Assembly (NCBI GenBank): GCA_947650285.1
Contig: CANTFL010001332.1
Location: 744,001 to 808,000 of the forward strand
Direction: 5' to 3'
Length of the DNA stretch: 64,000 nucleotides
Source: Hyaloperonospora brassicae
Taxonomy: Eukaryota > Oomycota > Peronosporomycetes > Peronosporales > Peronosporaceae
The notes beneath the pieces are model-generated. The model was given only the letters and a program-made list of their open reading frames with translations, was not told where the DNA came from and made no database searches. Position numbers and translations under genes: made by a program. Below are positions 42,660 through 55,394 of the stretch, piece by piece. The first letter of the stretch is position 1, and every line of letters begins with the position of its first letter.

Positions 42660-43470
42660 TTGAAAAATGATGGTCGATAATGTGTCTTTTGATGATCCTA
42701 ACGATTTTGCTCAATAAAAAATGTACTGATAGAATTGAATCTGTTGCCGGGAGAATTAAGGGGGTATTAAAATTACTATGCCCGCAATAAAAGTTGAGAC
42801 AATAAAAAGTCCCTGGGAAGATCAAAGGTGATCGCGTAAATTTTTAATCAATATGGATACCGAAATATAAATCCCACAAATAACTTTTCTCCTTTAGTAG
42901 GCTCTCGAATTGACGAAATAAAATGACAATATTGCGTTGGTATTGATGAATCCTTATATACTACGACAAGGCGTGCTCGCATCAAGATCACTTAACAGTA
43001 GACTGCAGTGGACATCGTTAATGTATTTCGTAAGCTCTATGGTGTGTTAAGACGTAATCTCGGGATTTTATTTCTTGTTGACTGCTGAAATTCGGTAAGA
43101 CATGGTGATACGAACGCTTTGTCTTCCCTATGGAGTTTGCGTGCAACTAACTGGAAGAAGGAATGTTGATGATAACGGAGTACCAGACGGAATTTAGTCC
43201 AGCAAGCACATATTCGTGCTGGTGGGTATGTAGAGATATTCCGGGAAAGTCGATCTTTTATATATAAACAGTGGGTTACACGAAAAGAACGGTAGGTCAT
43301 GAATATGACGCGGGGGTGGGACGTCGACAAATTGTTGAAGGTAACAAACGTAAGCGTCATTCCTTTTATATTGCACGATAATACGAGTTTAAGTTGTTGG
43401 ACCACATACAAAATTCCAAGAGCGCAAGGTTTTATTTCGGTGGAATCTTGAACATACGCAAATTGGATAA
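42660..43470 (+). pseudogene. Element E1 protease remnant
   Basis: CVGIDES at 42932 and RARIKIT at 42969 align with CVGIGEN and RTKIKIT of the B protease. The rest is too decayed to read, and the active site is not visible. Confidence 0.45.
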
Positions 43471-43559
43471 ATGAACGTATTAGGCCAGCACTGATCCGGT
43501 CAACCCTCAGGTGAACCTATTGAAAGAGTACAAGAGGCCTTAAAGAAAAAAATCACCGT

Positions 43560-44581
43560 ATAATACCCCGCCGTGCAGTTTGCCGGGTCCAATGGCACCG
43601 ATAACAAATAATGTACATGTCACACCGACAGATTCCCGAGAAATACAGCGATCGTGTAAAGAAGCGATGGATCTGGGGATAATGGACGCTTACGAACACA
43701 TCACACTCGAAGGTACCCCACGTGTTGAAGCCACAGACAATGAGGAGGGACCCAAGATAGGTGAATCAGCACATACAGATGGTCAAGTATGCTTTTTTGA
43801 GAGCGGAAACCTTTAAACCACAAAATAAATTTAGTAGAAGATACCATATTGAAGGTGAACACCTCACTTAAAGATATTGGGTTGTTATTCTTAAAGATTT
43901 CAGAACCAGATAGAAATTTTTCGAAGGGGAGGTACGACTGCGACAGATTATATGAAATATTATGATATCTGTTTAAAGGGAAACGTGAGTCTTACCACCC
44001 GCCACCCGAGGGGTATATGCAATATTAATGTGGTAAATGCAAAGCTAATTACGCAACGCACACCAATGGGGGCCTCTCAAATAATAGAGTAGATGGACGA
44101 CCTATTTAAAGGGTTGCTATCTGCAAGATGCATTCATGCCCTCAAAATCTCTATAAGCCAGTACAATTGTGATTATTGTGAAGAAGAATGGCGTGTAAAT
44201 CAGACTGTGTGTCGACTACCGATTGGTGAATGTCTTGACCCAGCTAACGATCTACTTTATGACTCTGATTAATGAGTAATCAAAGTTTCCGTATGGTTCA
44301 TTGGGATATATTTCTTTTGACATGGCGAGCAGTTTTTGGGTCGTCAGTCTGACCGGGACGGCAAGACTGATATCTGCTTTCGACATTCTTCTAAGCTGTA
44401 TAAATGGCTCCGGATGCCACTCAGGCTTAATTATGCGTCTCAGATATACCAGCGACGATTGGATAACGCTTAATATAAGTTTCTACGAATTTATTAGAGT
44501 GCTGACCAGACCATACAAAAGATCTTTTCGCGACGAGGAACAAGATGCACAGTTGGGTCACTCGATATTTGATCGACGTTC

Positions 44582-44617
<36 letters not shown>

Positions 44618-45420
44618 CGATGACATGTTCATTCCAGCCGAAATATGGGATATTTTATATAAGAGGGTAGCTGTTAGATGTATGTGACGAATAGAATTTG
44701 CAAGTCAGCGTAGTCAAGAGATCATGAGAGTGTCGAGACGTCAACTTCTTCGAAAATCGGTCTTGTTAAAGAACACTTACGGCCCACCTGAAAGACCATC
44801 AATCTTTGACTAATGTAATCTTGATAAAAATAAATATGACTATGCAATCGCCTCTTGAAATTGTTTACAAATGTAATAGGTTTATTAACGACTGTGCATG
44901 ATACGCGTCGATTTTAATTATTTGCAGGAGCTGGACTTTCATGCAAGGCGGTGTTAGATGAAAAAAAGCGATGGTGCAACTACCAGGAGGAAAGGACAGA
45001 CTTTATAGTCTTAATTGCAGGAAGATTTCGCCATGCTCAAAATGCAATTGATACAGCACCCATTACAACTTGTCCAAACTAGCCTTCATCATCGCCTCTG
45101 CGAGTGATTGTGCTGTCTCGGCGTCCATATTATAGGATCGTAGGGGCCAACTCATGACGGTATCATTACGAGCCAGACCGTTATGGAGAAAAAACAAAAA
45201 CAATTACTGGGGAAAAAAAGTGTTGGCCTTACTGCGGATACTACTAATCAAGATATACTAGTTCGGTACCCGTCCTCTCATAGTTCTGACGAGGAATTCA
45301 AAGTGGAAAATCTTTCAGGAAGCAGGGGCTCCTGGGAAATTGGGACGCCTTGTTGAGCCTGTGGACCGTTGATATCGTGAAGTGTAAGTCAATCACAAGG
45401 ATGATGGTGTATCCATACGA
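43560..45420 (+). pseudogene. Element E1 linker, RT and first RNase H remnants
   Basis: The 78-codon frame at 43580 is a linker remnant. YLFKGKRESYHPPPEG (about 43967) matches the B pre-RT motif. GLLSARCIHA (44115) and the frame 44301-44687 give RT palm: ISFDMASSFWVVSLTGTARLISAF, QLGHSIFDRRSY and YIDDMFIP. The thumb is deleted: RNase H follows at 45080-45390 (SASDCAVSAS, KKVLALLRIL, VLTRNS, GAPGKLGRL), about 300 bp too close. Dead. Confidence 0.65.
44582..44617 (+). repeat. (TA)n microsatellite inside the RT catalytic box
   Basis: ATATAT run with one T interruption, between RRSY and YIDD in frame. Confidence 0.9.
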
Positions 45421-45599
45421 TTTATCGGCGAAGTGCCTAGACACGTCGATTAAGAAATGCGGAGTTGTCATTTTGATATGGATAGTGGGCCTTCAGTGAG
45501 ATATTTCACAAAGAGATTATAATTATATACGCGGTAATTTGCCGCCGCACTGGTTCTAATATATACATAAATCTGCGGTAGAATATTGCCCCACAAATC

Positions 45600-48500
45600 T
45601 GTTTTCGTTTCACGAATACTGCTTTGTATGATTATATGTAGATCGATGACGACCCTGGTATGATAGCTACTGATTTTCTATAGCTGATCGATGTGTTTCC
45701 GAGAGGTAAAACCAATGCTTATCAGCAATTATCGGTGTAGAGTGGAATGTTCAATGTCGATGGTAGCTTAAAATTCCGATTATCAATAACCTTTATCAAA
45801 AAATTAGACCAGTTGTTGGACGCGTGTGATCTGTATATGTTGTTCATCGTCCTATAGTAAATCATTTTAGGAATCCTTAAGGTATGTTATTTGGTTCGTC
45901 AAGTGTCTTTGGCCGAACTGGATGCTCACCCGACAGGAGTGGGATTAAACAATTATATTTCGCCCTGACCGACATTTGTGCGGCGCATCCTATTCAGTAG
46001 CCTGTTTTATTCCAGATTATTATCAAACACTTCGCATTCTAAAACTCGTGTATTACGAGTTGCAGGTTTCTAGGTTCCATAAGATGAATCTTGATGTTGT
46101 AGAAAGCTAGTTTTTATACGATACGCCTTTTTAGCGATGCACAGATGTCTTATTAAAACGTCAGAAGTGAATAAGATCGCCCTGATTGGTAATAGGGTGA
46201 TTAGCGTCTAGCTCAAAAGGAAATAGGCGATGGCGATATGTCTCCATATCTAAGGATGGCAAAAGAAGTTTAATTATAAAACCGTGATTTCGTTTACGTT
46301 GTCAAATACTTAGGTAGCTGGAAGCTCGTGTTGGCAAATTATTTCTTGATTGGACACACGTGGTTGAAGTCTGATCCATTTCATGCGCTATACCGGAAGC
46401 TCTACTGGAAGCGAATGGTGGTATTTATCGCCCATTTATATATTTAATCACACGTTGGAGTCAAACGAAAAGTTATTAATGGTGGTTTGAGATTTAAGAA
46501 GGACAAGCCCTTCTTTACATCTTTCATAATTGATATACTTCGTTGTCTTCGTATCAATAATTTTATTCACACAAAAAAACGCATGTACGGCTGATAAAAT
46601 AATCTAGTCTTATCGGAAGGTCAGTGATTAGGGTGCTACTACTTATCTATAAACGCTAAAGATCAGCCAATGCGAACAGAAAAGATAGACTACACAATTT
46701 GTCCATTAGCCAAGCCATTTATCCCTATAATAGAAGTGTACGAATTGCTAATTGCAATTAATCCGCGGTAACAACTAAGACAGACCCCATTTACGTCACA
46801 ACCTACGGCCAAAGTGGAAAAATACTTTTGGCAGCCAGCTCCTTTCAATAGTCAACTTTATAAATAGAGAATAGAACAAATCGTGCGAATACATGAATTA
46901 TTACGGAGTGGACGGCCAAATCGGGTGCAGCCAAATACGCGGAAGGTTGAACAGTGCACGAGCACATTTTCTAGAACTGTCGCATATCTCTTTTTTCTTG
47001 TCGATTAGAATTTAGAGTGGATCATTATTGTCGGCTTATAAACTTTTTTGTCCGGTAGAAGCGTCGGAGATCATAAATGATGCACATCGGCTCCTTGCTT
47101 TTTCTCGCAAGGCGCTCGTTTTAAATTTACTTAAGATAGAGGATCAGAAAAGCTTCAATCGAAGCTGACTCATGCTTTTCCACATGTGACGCGAATAGGG
47201 ATATCGACCCCTTTGTTTAGTAGTAAATCCTTTTTAAATATGACCCAGTAATTGGGTCATTCTGTTTGAAATCGCAAAAAAAGATATACGATCAATCGGC
47301 CCTCTAGATTCCTTGCAACCTTGCATCGGTGATACCGTGGTGAAGATGAACGAAATCGCTCGTTCGTACTACTACGTTGTCGGAGCGAGGGCCTACAGAT
47401 AAAGATCTTTAAACAAATATGGATATAGCGCATAACACAATCGGAGAAAAAAGATATATCGCAGACTTTGACGCGTATCTCATCTCGAATGTGGCCAAAT
47501 GAAGTAAAAAGACGCTAAACTATGTGCCCTCGACGCGTCCGACTACGAAGTAGACCAGGATGAAGGTTATATGTTTGTGTCTAATCAGCTATGAAAATTG
47601 GGGATTTTGTATAACCAGTTTGATTGCAAGTAATGGAGTTGTTGTAACAAGATATTACGCGTCATCACTATACCATTTTAATACGATGTAACCAAAGTAT
47701 TGGTTAGATATAAATTACAGCGATGTTTACTGGTATGGTTCTTGACTGTGTATAAATTGTTTGGTACTCGACAAATTAGTTGAATGTAAAGAGGGCAGTG
47801 TTACCCGCAATACATGCTTAAACTCCCTGAAATTCGGAGGCAACATATTCCTGGACACTTTGTTCCTAATCACATAATTTCTTTACGATAATCGGAGAAA
47901 GAGTACTACTCATGTTGTGGATTCATTTAAATTCAAAATGTGTGATTACTAATACAAGATCGTCTGAAAAACACAGAAGCTCAATAATCGTTACAAAGAA
48001 CGTTTTCCGACAATTTGGCGCTAGGAGGGTGAAACAAAACAACCAAGTGCCGAAATTTACGTCCGACTTTCGACTCTTCATTAGGATTGCAGGAAAAAGA
48101 GGCGTGTTAAGTAAGTATATAAAGTCAGGCTAATTTAAGTGGCAGATCATTGAATGTAAACTATAACCCAAGCGATCATGATGAATTTTGCAGAAGTAAC
48201 TGAAACTAAGATAAATGGGAAGAACGAATGAATTTATTGATCAAAAATGTGCAGTTTGTATTAATTTTTTCCACCTTACTTTTGGTTTAAGATTGTGATT
48301 TTTGTTCTATATTGTGCAAGACCCCTATCGATCACTCTAGTAAGCAAACAAAATCTACGACCTCATTCTGACAGCTTTGTAACTTTATTGACCTAAGATT
48401 ATTGGTCGATACAGGATGTGATAAATATCGAGCTGAACGAAATCATTTTGATCCAACGCCGCATGTAATAGAGCGTAAATTGCAACTTTGGTCATATTTG

Positions 48501-49000
48501 GATCGTGATAAAAAGATGGATAAGCGTTGAACCTGGCTCAAATGCGCCAATATTAAATAAGTGTGCCATCAATATGGGGGGATTATCAGAATTTAGAGTT
48601 ACTGGTACACCTAGCCACTTTGCACCGATTTTCATTGTCTTCATTTTAAACAGATCAAGCAAATACCGGATCGCCTTGAATAGGTGTGGACTTTGATGAA
48701 GCAACCCTGACGGACGACATGAGGGAAGACGATGTTTATAGTAATAAGCTGAAGTTGAAAGGGTATTGGACATATTATAATAAAGTAAAGAAGTTTTTGT
48801 CCTATACATAATAACTGACTCACATTGAATTGACATAGACACGTTATAGTCATGAAAACAATAACTTACTTACTTAAACTAAAGGGACAAATTTACCCGA
48901 CGTGGGTCAACGAGGAAGATTTAGACTGATCTGCTTTATTACAAGGGTTTAAACGAAATCAGGCAGAACGGTCTCCCTTCGTAGCGATGAAATAGCACGA
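45600..49000 (+). pseudogene. Element E2: 5'-truncated B-family copy (RT to chromodomain)
   Basis: Collinear with B 14960-18390. RT: VDVF-like VFPRG at 45690, LDQLLDACDLYM at 45810, VSLAELDAHPTG at 45905, LFYSRLLSNTS at 46010. First RNase H: GGIYRPF at 46415. Pre-integrase SDYEVDQDE at 47540. Integrase core 47912-48133 (RSSIIVTKNVFRQFGARR, PKFTSDFRLF) with all catalytic acids lost. Integrase tail 48505-48696 (APIFIVFILNRSSKYRI). Chromodomain 48870-49000 (YPTWVNEEDLD, SALLQGFKRNQ). The RT-to-integrase spacing (about 1.88 kb) equals that of B. No LTR follows; F begins at 49673. Confidence 0.6.
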
Positions 49001-49672
49001 ATCAAAAACAAATTTTTAACGGTGATCATCTGTTTGTGTGAAATGATTGACAATGTGCAAGTAGTTTTCAAAATATACTTTAATAGAGTAAGACTGAGTG
49101 AGAAGAATAAAAAAGAGGATCAAAATGTGTTTTTATGATGAGTAGGGCGATACAATACCCGGGACAATAGACAGCGGCAGCCAATGAAAAAAGTAATATA
49201 TTAATAAATCTATTATGTCGGAAATATAGAAATAATTAACGATTACCTGTGCGACACTTAATCATTGATGACATAACCGACCACTCGGGGTATAAACAAT
49301 CCCGGGTTGATTACAAATGAAGCACGGTATTGTTTACGCCGAAAATTCGTAAAATTTAATATCGATTAAGCAATGCCCAATCCTAGTATTTTGGTAGATT
49401 AAAATCAAAGCCGCAATATACACCAGATCTGTTCATTCGCTATTTTTGAGCTTAAAAAGTTGGTCTATAATATATTTAAATATCAGTCACGTCGAAAATA
49501 CTTGAAGGATGAATAGGAGATCTTTTTAGCGGGATCAAAACGAGATTGCCGTGACTTCCGTTAGATATAGTAGTCCGACGAGTCCGGATCACTGTCTCGC
49601 TGAGCCAAGGTGATGCAAGTTTACTTTTTACACTCAAAAAATCTGACGTAAGCGAAATCTTATAAAGCTTGA
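49001..49672. other. Unrecognised AT-rich sequence between E2 and F
   Basis: In B this position holds GATC repeats and the antisense gene; neither can be recognised here. Confidence 0.3.
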
Positions 49673-50791
49673 TGTTTTGGTAGGTGGGGTCTCAATACTG
49701 CGTGATGATCCCCAATTCACTCACTGTGCCGGACTGCCGACTTACTGGGGGGGTACCCTGATGTCGCGTACTGACCTTGCCTCACTTTGTGTACCCGTCG
49801 GCTGGCGGGTTGCACTCTTCGGTAAACTTAAACGGAGACAGCGATGTGTTGCCTTGATAGAGATAGACCTTGGTTCCCGAGTGGATATAATGTACTCGGC
49901 GGGCCGGTAGATGACCGCTCGATAGACTTGGCCGAGGGTGGGCTTACGACCATATTCCTTAGGTAGTCTGTCACTTCTTTCCTTTCGTGTGATCACAGGG
50001 CTGTTAATCTCCTGGCCTTTTCGCCCTCCCTAACCGGTAGTCTAGTACGCAAATTATGATAGCAAAGAATGAGGGAAAAGGTTAGCTACTCGACATACCC
50101 ACATGCCAAATACTTATTGGGGTCCTACTTGCACTTGTCTTGCCCCGCAACTGTCTTCAACGGAAAAGACTAAAATTTATCACTTTCTCGGAACAGGCGC
50201 GTAGACTTAACAAGTCATCTCTTTATGCACGATGACGGGCCACGTATATCGCAAATTGAGATGTATACAATATAGTCATATCCTTAAAGTTCTCTACTCT
50301 ATCTTTGCCCGTTTCACTAACTTTTTATAAGACTCGTCAGGAGTAGCCGGGCGATGAGGGACCATGTATACCAAATATAGACCCAGGTCTACCAAGGAGG
50401 AACAGTTTCTACCAATGACGGATCCAGGTCTATCGATGAGGGACCGGGTCTACCAGCGAAGGGCCAACGTATACCGAGGAAGGACCAAATCTACCGGTGA
50501 GAGAATTAGATCTAACGATGATGGACCGGGTCCATCGATGAGGACCCAGGTCTACAGGTGATAGACCGGGTCTACCAATGAGATACCGCGATAGGCTTCT
50601 GTCAGTACCACTTTACCGGTAATTTGGCAACGGTCTTCACCTTAAATGATTCTGCGGGCCCCTCTACCAGGAAGGCTCGACCTCATCCGAGGCCCTTTTT
50701 TCTTTATACACCCACCTTCCTGAATGTAGCTCCTTGTCCCTTGACCGGGCCGACCTCGAGGTTTATTGTTCTTGGAACACACTTTATCACA
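49673..50791 (-). repeat. Element F 3' LTR
   Basis: On the minus strand it starts TGTGATAAAGTG at 50791 (B: TGTGGTAAAGCG) and ends near 49673 (CCCCACCTACCAAAACA, B: CCACTCCACCACA). GTGTACCCGTCGGCTGGCGG at about 49788 matches the reverse complement of the B LTR at 10020-10040. Confidence 0.7.
50352..50590 (-). repeat. Minisatellite in the F LTR, 21-22-bp unit
   Basis: About 11 imperfect units of GACCGGGTCTACCAATGAGG type. It occupies the place of the GATC block of B. A related reversed block is in the E1 LTR at 39670-39745. Confidence 0.75.
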
Positions 50792-51077
50792 GGTACATCA
50801 TCAATTGCCTAAGCTGATATCCGTAGGTAGTACATATTTTTTTGAATGTATATATCGTCCTTCTTTTAGATATCACTATCAGCGGATCTAATGGTGCCGC
50901 CGACGACTGAATGACCTTTGCGGACAACAACCCTGGTATCAAATCTGCTAATTTTTCACGAAAAATAGGTTCGACAGATCTCAATCGTTTTGCGATCGGA
51001 TTCGATCCTCCTACATCAATGTTACATACAGCTCCACGTGCTGCGGGCGGTAATGCGTTCCCTTTACCCATAAGCAA
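50792..51077 (-). pseudogene. Element F RT N-terminal fragment
   Basis: Open 96-codon frame: LMGKGNALPPAARGAVCNIDVG, RLRSVEPIFREKLADLIPGLLSAKVIQ. It is the best preserved copy of the pre-RT/fingers region of this family in the window. It ends at the 3' LTR. Confidence 0.7.
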
Positions 51078-51931
51078 CCGACTATTTTTTCAAATCAGTT
51101 GTCGTAAGTTTTTCTATCGTCCGAAAAGGCACTTCTGGATTGCCAACTTGATATCATCTATGGTGACTTCGGCAGTAGACGTAGTCACTAAGAGTAGCAC
51201 AGACATGCGTCGATCTACGTATTCTACGTACGATATCCGCTTTCGTGATAAAGCACGGAACCGCTTGTCTGTTCTTCCTGCTACACTTCGTTATTAGTTA
51301 CCGCCGAACCAGTCTCTTCGGTTATTAAATCAGACTGTTCATGATATTATAAACCTCACATCTTGATATCGTCTCCATATTGGTGGTTAATATGATCTCG
51401 GTTGAATTTTCTTTCATTTAAATTACCACAATCGATCACTGTTTAATTCACCGCGGTCGTCGAGCTAGCCGCTTGATTGTGCAGCAGGTCCTACCTGTTC
51501 GTTATATCAATGGCGCTAAACGTAGTCGGTAAAGACACGTCGCAACCCCCTATCGGATCGGATCCGTGAGTCGTCTGCTTTGCCGAATCCCTTTCTTGTC
51601 TATATAACGTCCCATATAGAGTCCGCATCACGTCAGACGGATGGCTAAACGTTATAATCCGATCAATAGCATCCTCATCGACCACGTCACCGGCCTTTAT
51701 CATCTCTTGATGCTATTTAAATAGCATATCTGGTCGATCTCGCACCGATTCTTTGTCTTCAATTATGTAAATCTATTATTTCTTTAGCTCGACCGGTGAC
51801 GATGACGGTAATTGTTCTCGATTTTCTCCATCTATTTCCTTGATATTCTATCGATCGCTTAGTCCAGTCATGATCTTTGTGTGAATCTTGTAAATCTAGA
51901 AAAACACTTTAGGTCCTGCGCATCCTAGAGT

Positions 51932-52383
51932 TTATTCATATATCCGACCAATGTTCGTTTTGAAAGTCAAAGGATGCCGCTTATGGTATCGGTGTGAACC
52001 CACCGAAACACAACCGGTGGATCGCAGTACTATGTAGTTCATCAACATTAGGCCCAGTGGGGAAAAAACTTGAATCAATTCGTGATCGCCGATATTAGTG
52101 ATCTGTAATAAATTCGATATAATGGGTCCGTTGATTAGCGTTGGCACCCAAGTATTGTTCATTTGTAGCCAAAGATTTCTTTAAGAGAATTACCACCTAT
52201 CCTCACCTCCGTTGATTTTCCAACATATATAACTAAACGCTGATCCTTAACATTGATCGCTTGAAGATGGATCTGTACGGCGGTCTTCGCCCCGCCAAAC
52301 TTATACCACCCTAATTTGGCAGACATTGAGTTTTGTCTGCCAGATTCAAATGGATCTGCCGGTACCATGAAATCCATGACCAA
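51932..52383 (-). pseudogene. Element F protease remnant
   Basis: Frame 52383-52159 (MDFMVPADP, IQLQAIN-like, VGKSTEVRIG) and frame 52162-51932 (LLQITNIGDHELIQVFSPLG) align with B 13035-13390. The active-site region upstream is decayed. Confidence 0.65.
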
Positions 52384-52899
52384 TATTGCCTCTTGACCGA
52401 CTTGATCTCCAACCCATACTTCGAATTAATACACTAAGTATCCATTCAGTGTGAAATTAATCTGAATCCGTCATCTTTTCATACACGTGCTCAAACCAAC
52501 CCCAGACATATTTGAGTCTGACTTTAATCGATCATACACATTATATAACGAGCACAGATTGTGTCGATGGTCAAAAGTTTAGCGCTTGAGTTTAAAGCAT
52601 AGAGACCTTCATACTGTTGATATTGCCAATTGCTTTTGGATGGTTCAACCACTTTCCTTGTGTGTGGTATATACAGTATTCGCGCAACACGCCCGGCGCA
52701 AGATTGTACTCCATCCTTTTGGATAATCGGACGTACCCATCAGCTCGTTCCATGCTATAAATTAAAAAAAACTGAGGTTATTCCGCATGTTTCAGCAATC
52801 GGTATAATAAGGTCACTAACGTTGTCAGATTTCTTCTTCTTTTCCACGTATGCATAAATGCAAAGGATACAATGCTCAGCTTCTTCCAGATTCCATCCC

Positions 52900-55394
52900 G
52901 GCGAAAGTTCTAGTTTATTGTCTGCTTGAACATGGGCGTAAATATTCTAGCATGCTTGGTAGGTACATAACACTTGCGGATCAAATTGTTAAAGTTATCC
53001 AAGGGGCATTTGCCATTCTCGTGCATCTTATCGCATGCGGCGCACCCAAATACTTTTCCAATGGATTTTCCTCTTACTTGCACTAATGACATGTCAGTCT
53101 CTTTCAAAAGCCACGATCTTCATACTTCGTCGTCCGCAGTGGGCGTACGACTTAAAAAGTTCACCACGAGATCGATCTTTATTATCTGATCTTGTGTATG
53201 ATTGACATATTTCGACTCTCATTGGTGACCATATCGATAACGTCCGTGAGGTCAATCACCACGACCTTGTTCGTTTTCAGGATCGTTATTATTGTGTCGA
53301 AAGTATTAGGTGTACGCAAACTTTGCCCAATCTTGGTTGCCGGCCGCACAGACTCAACGTCGATATACACCCAACTCTGATCCACTGTACTCTGAACCCG
53401 ATCCGCTTCTTATATTTTATTCTCCTCATATCTCTCTCACAGCTCAGATAGGTTTCAACAATTTTGGGTCCGAACTCAAGCCCGATGGTGGTCAAAACTA
53501 TCTTGATCTCACCGGTGCCTTATTGGTACACACTTTAATGCGCTTGGTAGGCGCGCAAAGTTTGTTCCATGTTGTGAGCATCCATTAATCGTAACATAGT
53601 CAACTTCTTGGCCAAATCACAATCTTTCAGCGTTTCGATGAAGTATTCCACATGTTCACGTTTCATAGCCGGCGTCCCTTCTCGGATAGAGATCTTCGCC
53701 CTGTTGCCGTCACGTTCAACCGATACAGATACTATTGTGGAGTCTCATTCGGTGTTTTCCTTGCGTGGTAGCAATGTCGACTTGTTGTTTAGCCATGTCG
53801 CCTATATTGGATTATGAAACCTTAAAATAGAGGATTCCAATCACGGCGAGTCGATCGGACTATCTGAATGTATCCGTTTCGAGCCGGTCCCGTAAGCATA
53901 TCGCTGAACACTTAGAAATTTTCTGCATCTGAGGCTTGGTCACGCAAGAGTGCGGACTTTAATCTACTAATTTAGATCCAAGCTCGATCTTTATCTCAGC
54001 CACGTTTTTACGATCTTATAGATCGCTGATCGCAGATACTCGTAGCCTCTGCGGAATAATTTTGCCGCATGGCGTGGCCTCGGCAGCGGTCATCATTGGT
54101 CATCTAAGATCCCCCTCAATAAAATCTTGATGATAATAGTTGTAAGATCGACAATAATGTAACTCCCTCACCGACTCTATTTCCACATCTGGGATATTAG
54201 TCTCTGTGGTTATAATATTTACCGTCAATCGAGCAGCATGATTGATATCCAAATTTCTCCGATCTTCATTGTACTTCTTTATGACTTCTTCAAGGTAAGA
54301 CCGCAGCTGTCTGACGGGCAACTAGTGCGCCTAGGTCGATCTCGCTTCCATCGGGCTTATACTATCGCGGAACGACGCAGCTTTGGACAGTCCCAATAAC
54401 ATCCGCTGAATATTTATCGAATCGGCTGAATCCAAGTACTATGTTACTGATGCATACAACGACGATCCGGTATCATAACATCTTGTTGTGTCTGCGATCG
54501 GCGTGATCGCTTGATCCGATACCCCGTAATAAATCTATCCATCCATCGATGGCCGGCTTAATCTTATTGTCTAATAATCACCACTCCTGATCAACTTGGT
54601 CAGCCTTTTACACAACGATTTTTCCGCATCGATCACTCGGTCATAATCGCATCTAATAGCTTCTGCGCAATACTATAAGATCCGGCTTAGTAACGCCGCG
54701 ACTTTAAGCAACTACATAAGACTGCGAATCGCATCCAACTGGTTTCGCGGGTGAGCCATAAGTTGATTTCGGCATTCGTAGCGAACCAATTAGCTCTGCA
54801 TTTAAGATCTTCAGCCATTAATCACTGGTATCCCGTTTCTGAATCTCCTTTCAGTGATATACATTTTCTCCAGAAGCTCGAACCGCCAGTCCTCAAGTCA
54901 GCTCATTATATTGTCTCCATCCTCCACTTGCTTGACCGACGGCATGAATGTTTGCATAGCGCGATCCTGTTGATCTAATTCAGTCTTGCGATCGTGTGAT
55001 TTCGATCTGGCTACTTCTCTCTTCATTCTCTTAGCCTTCACGATCTTCTTCTTCGACGTTCTTTGAAGGTTTTTATGGTTTTTAGCGTTCGCTGTAGATC
55101 TCTTGTCTAGCGAATTATATTTGCAATATGGTCCGCTGTGGTCCTCGAAGAAATTTCAGCAGGTAGTCGACATGTATATTCCAGATCGACAAGTTGATAT
55201 TCCTCTTTATATTTCTCGTTGTTAAAGCCCCACCAAAACCCTTAATAATCTGAGTTTATTCAAAAATTGCGCTTCTACGGCTATCCTTCAAATTTCCGAC
55301 GCTTCTATACCAGGTTCTTTCTTTATCCTCACATCTTCGCTCAGGGAATTGCGAAGGATCCCGAGTCACAAGAAGATCTAGCCACGCGCACCAT
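52900..55394 (-). pseudogene. Element F gag remnant
   Basis: Starts ATGGTGCGCGTGGCTAG at 55394, the first base after the LTR, as in B. SSLYASVT near 54450 and RSYLEEVIKKYNED near 54290 match B gag at 11000-11210. RAKISIREG, KREHVEYFIETLKDCDLAKKLTMLRL lie at 53590-53700. The last zinc knuckle is intact: CAACDKMHENGKC (about 53040). Numerous stops. Confidence 0.65.
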
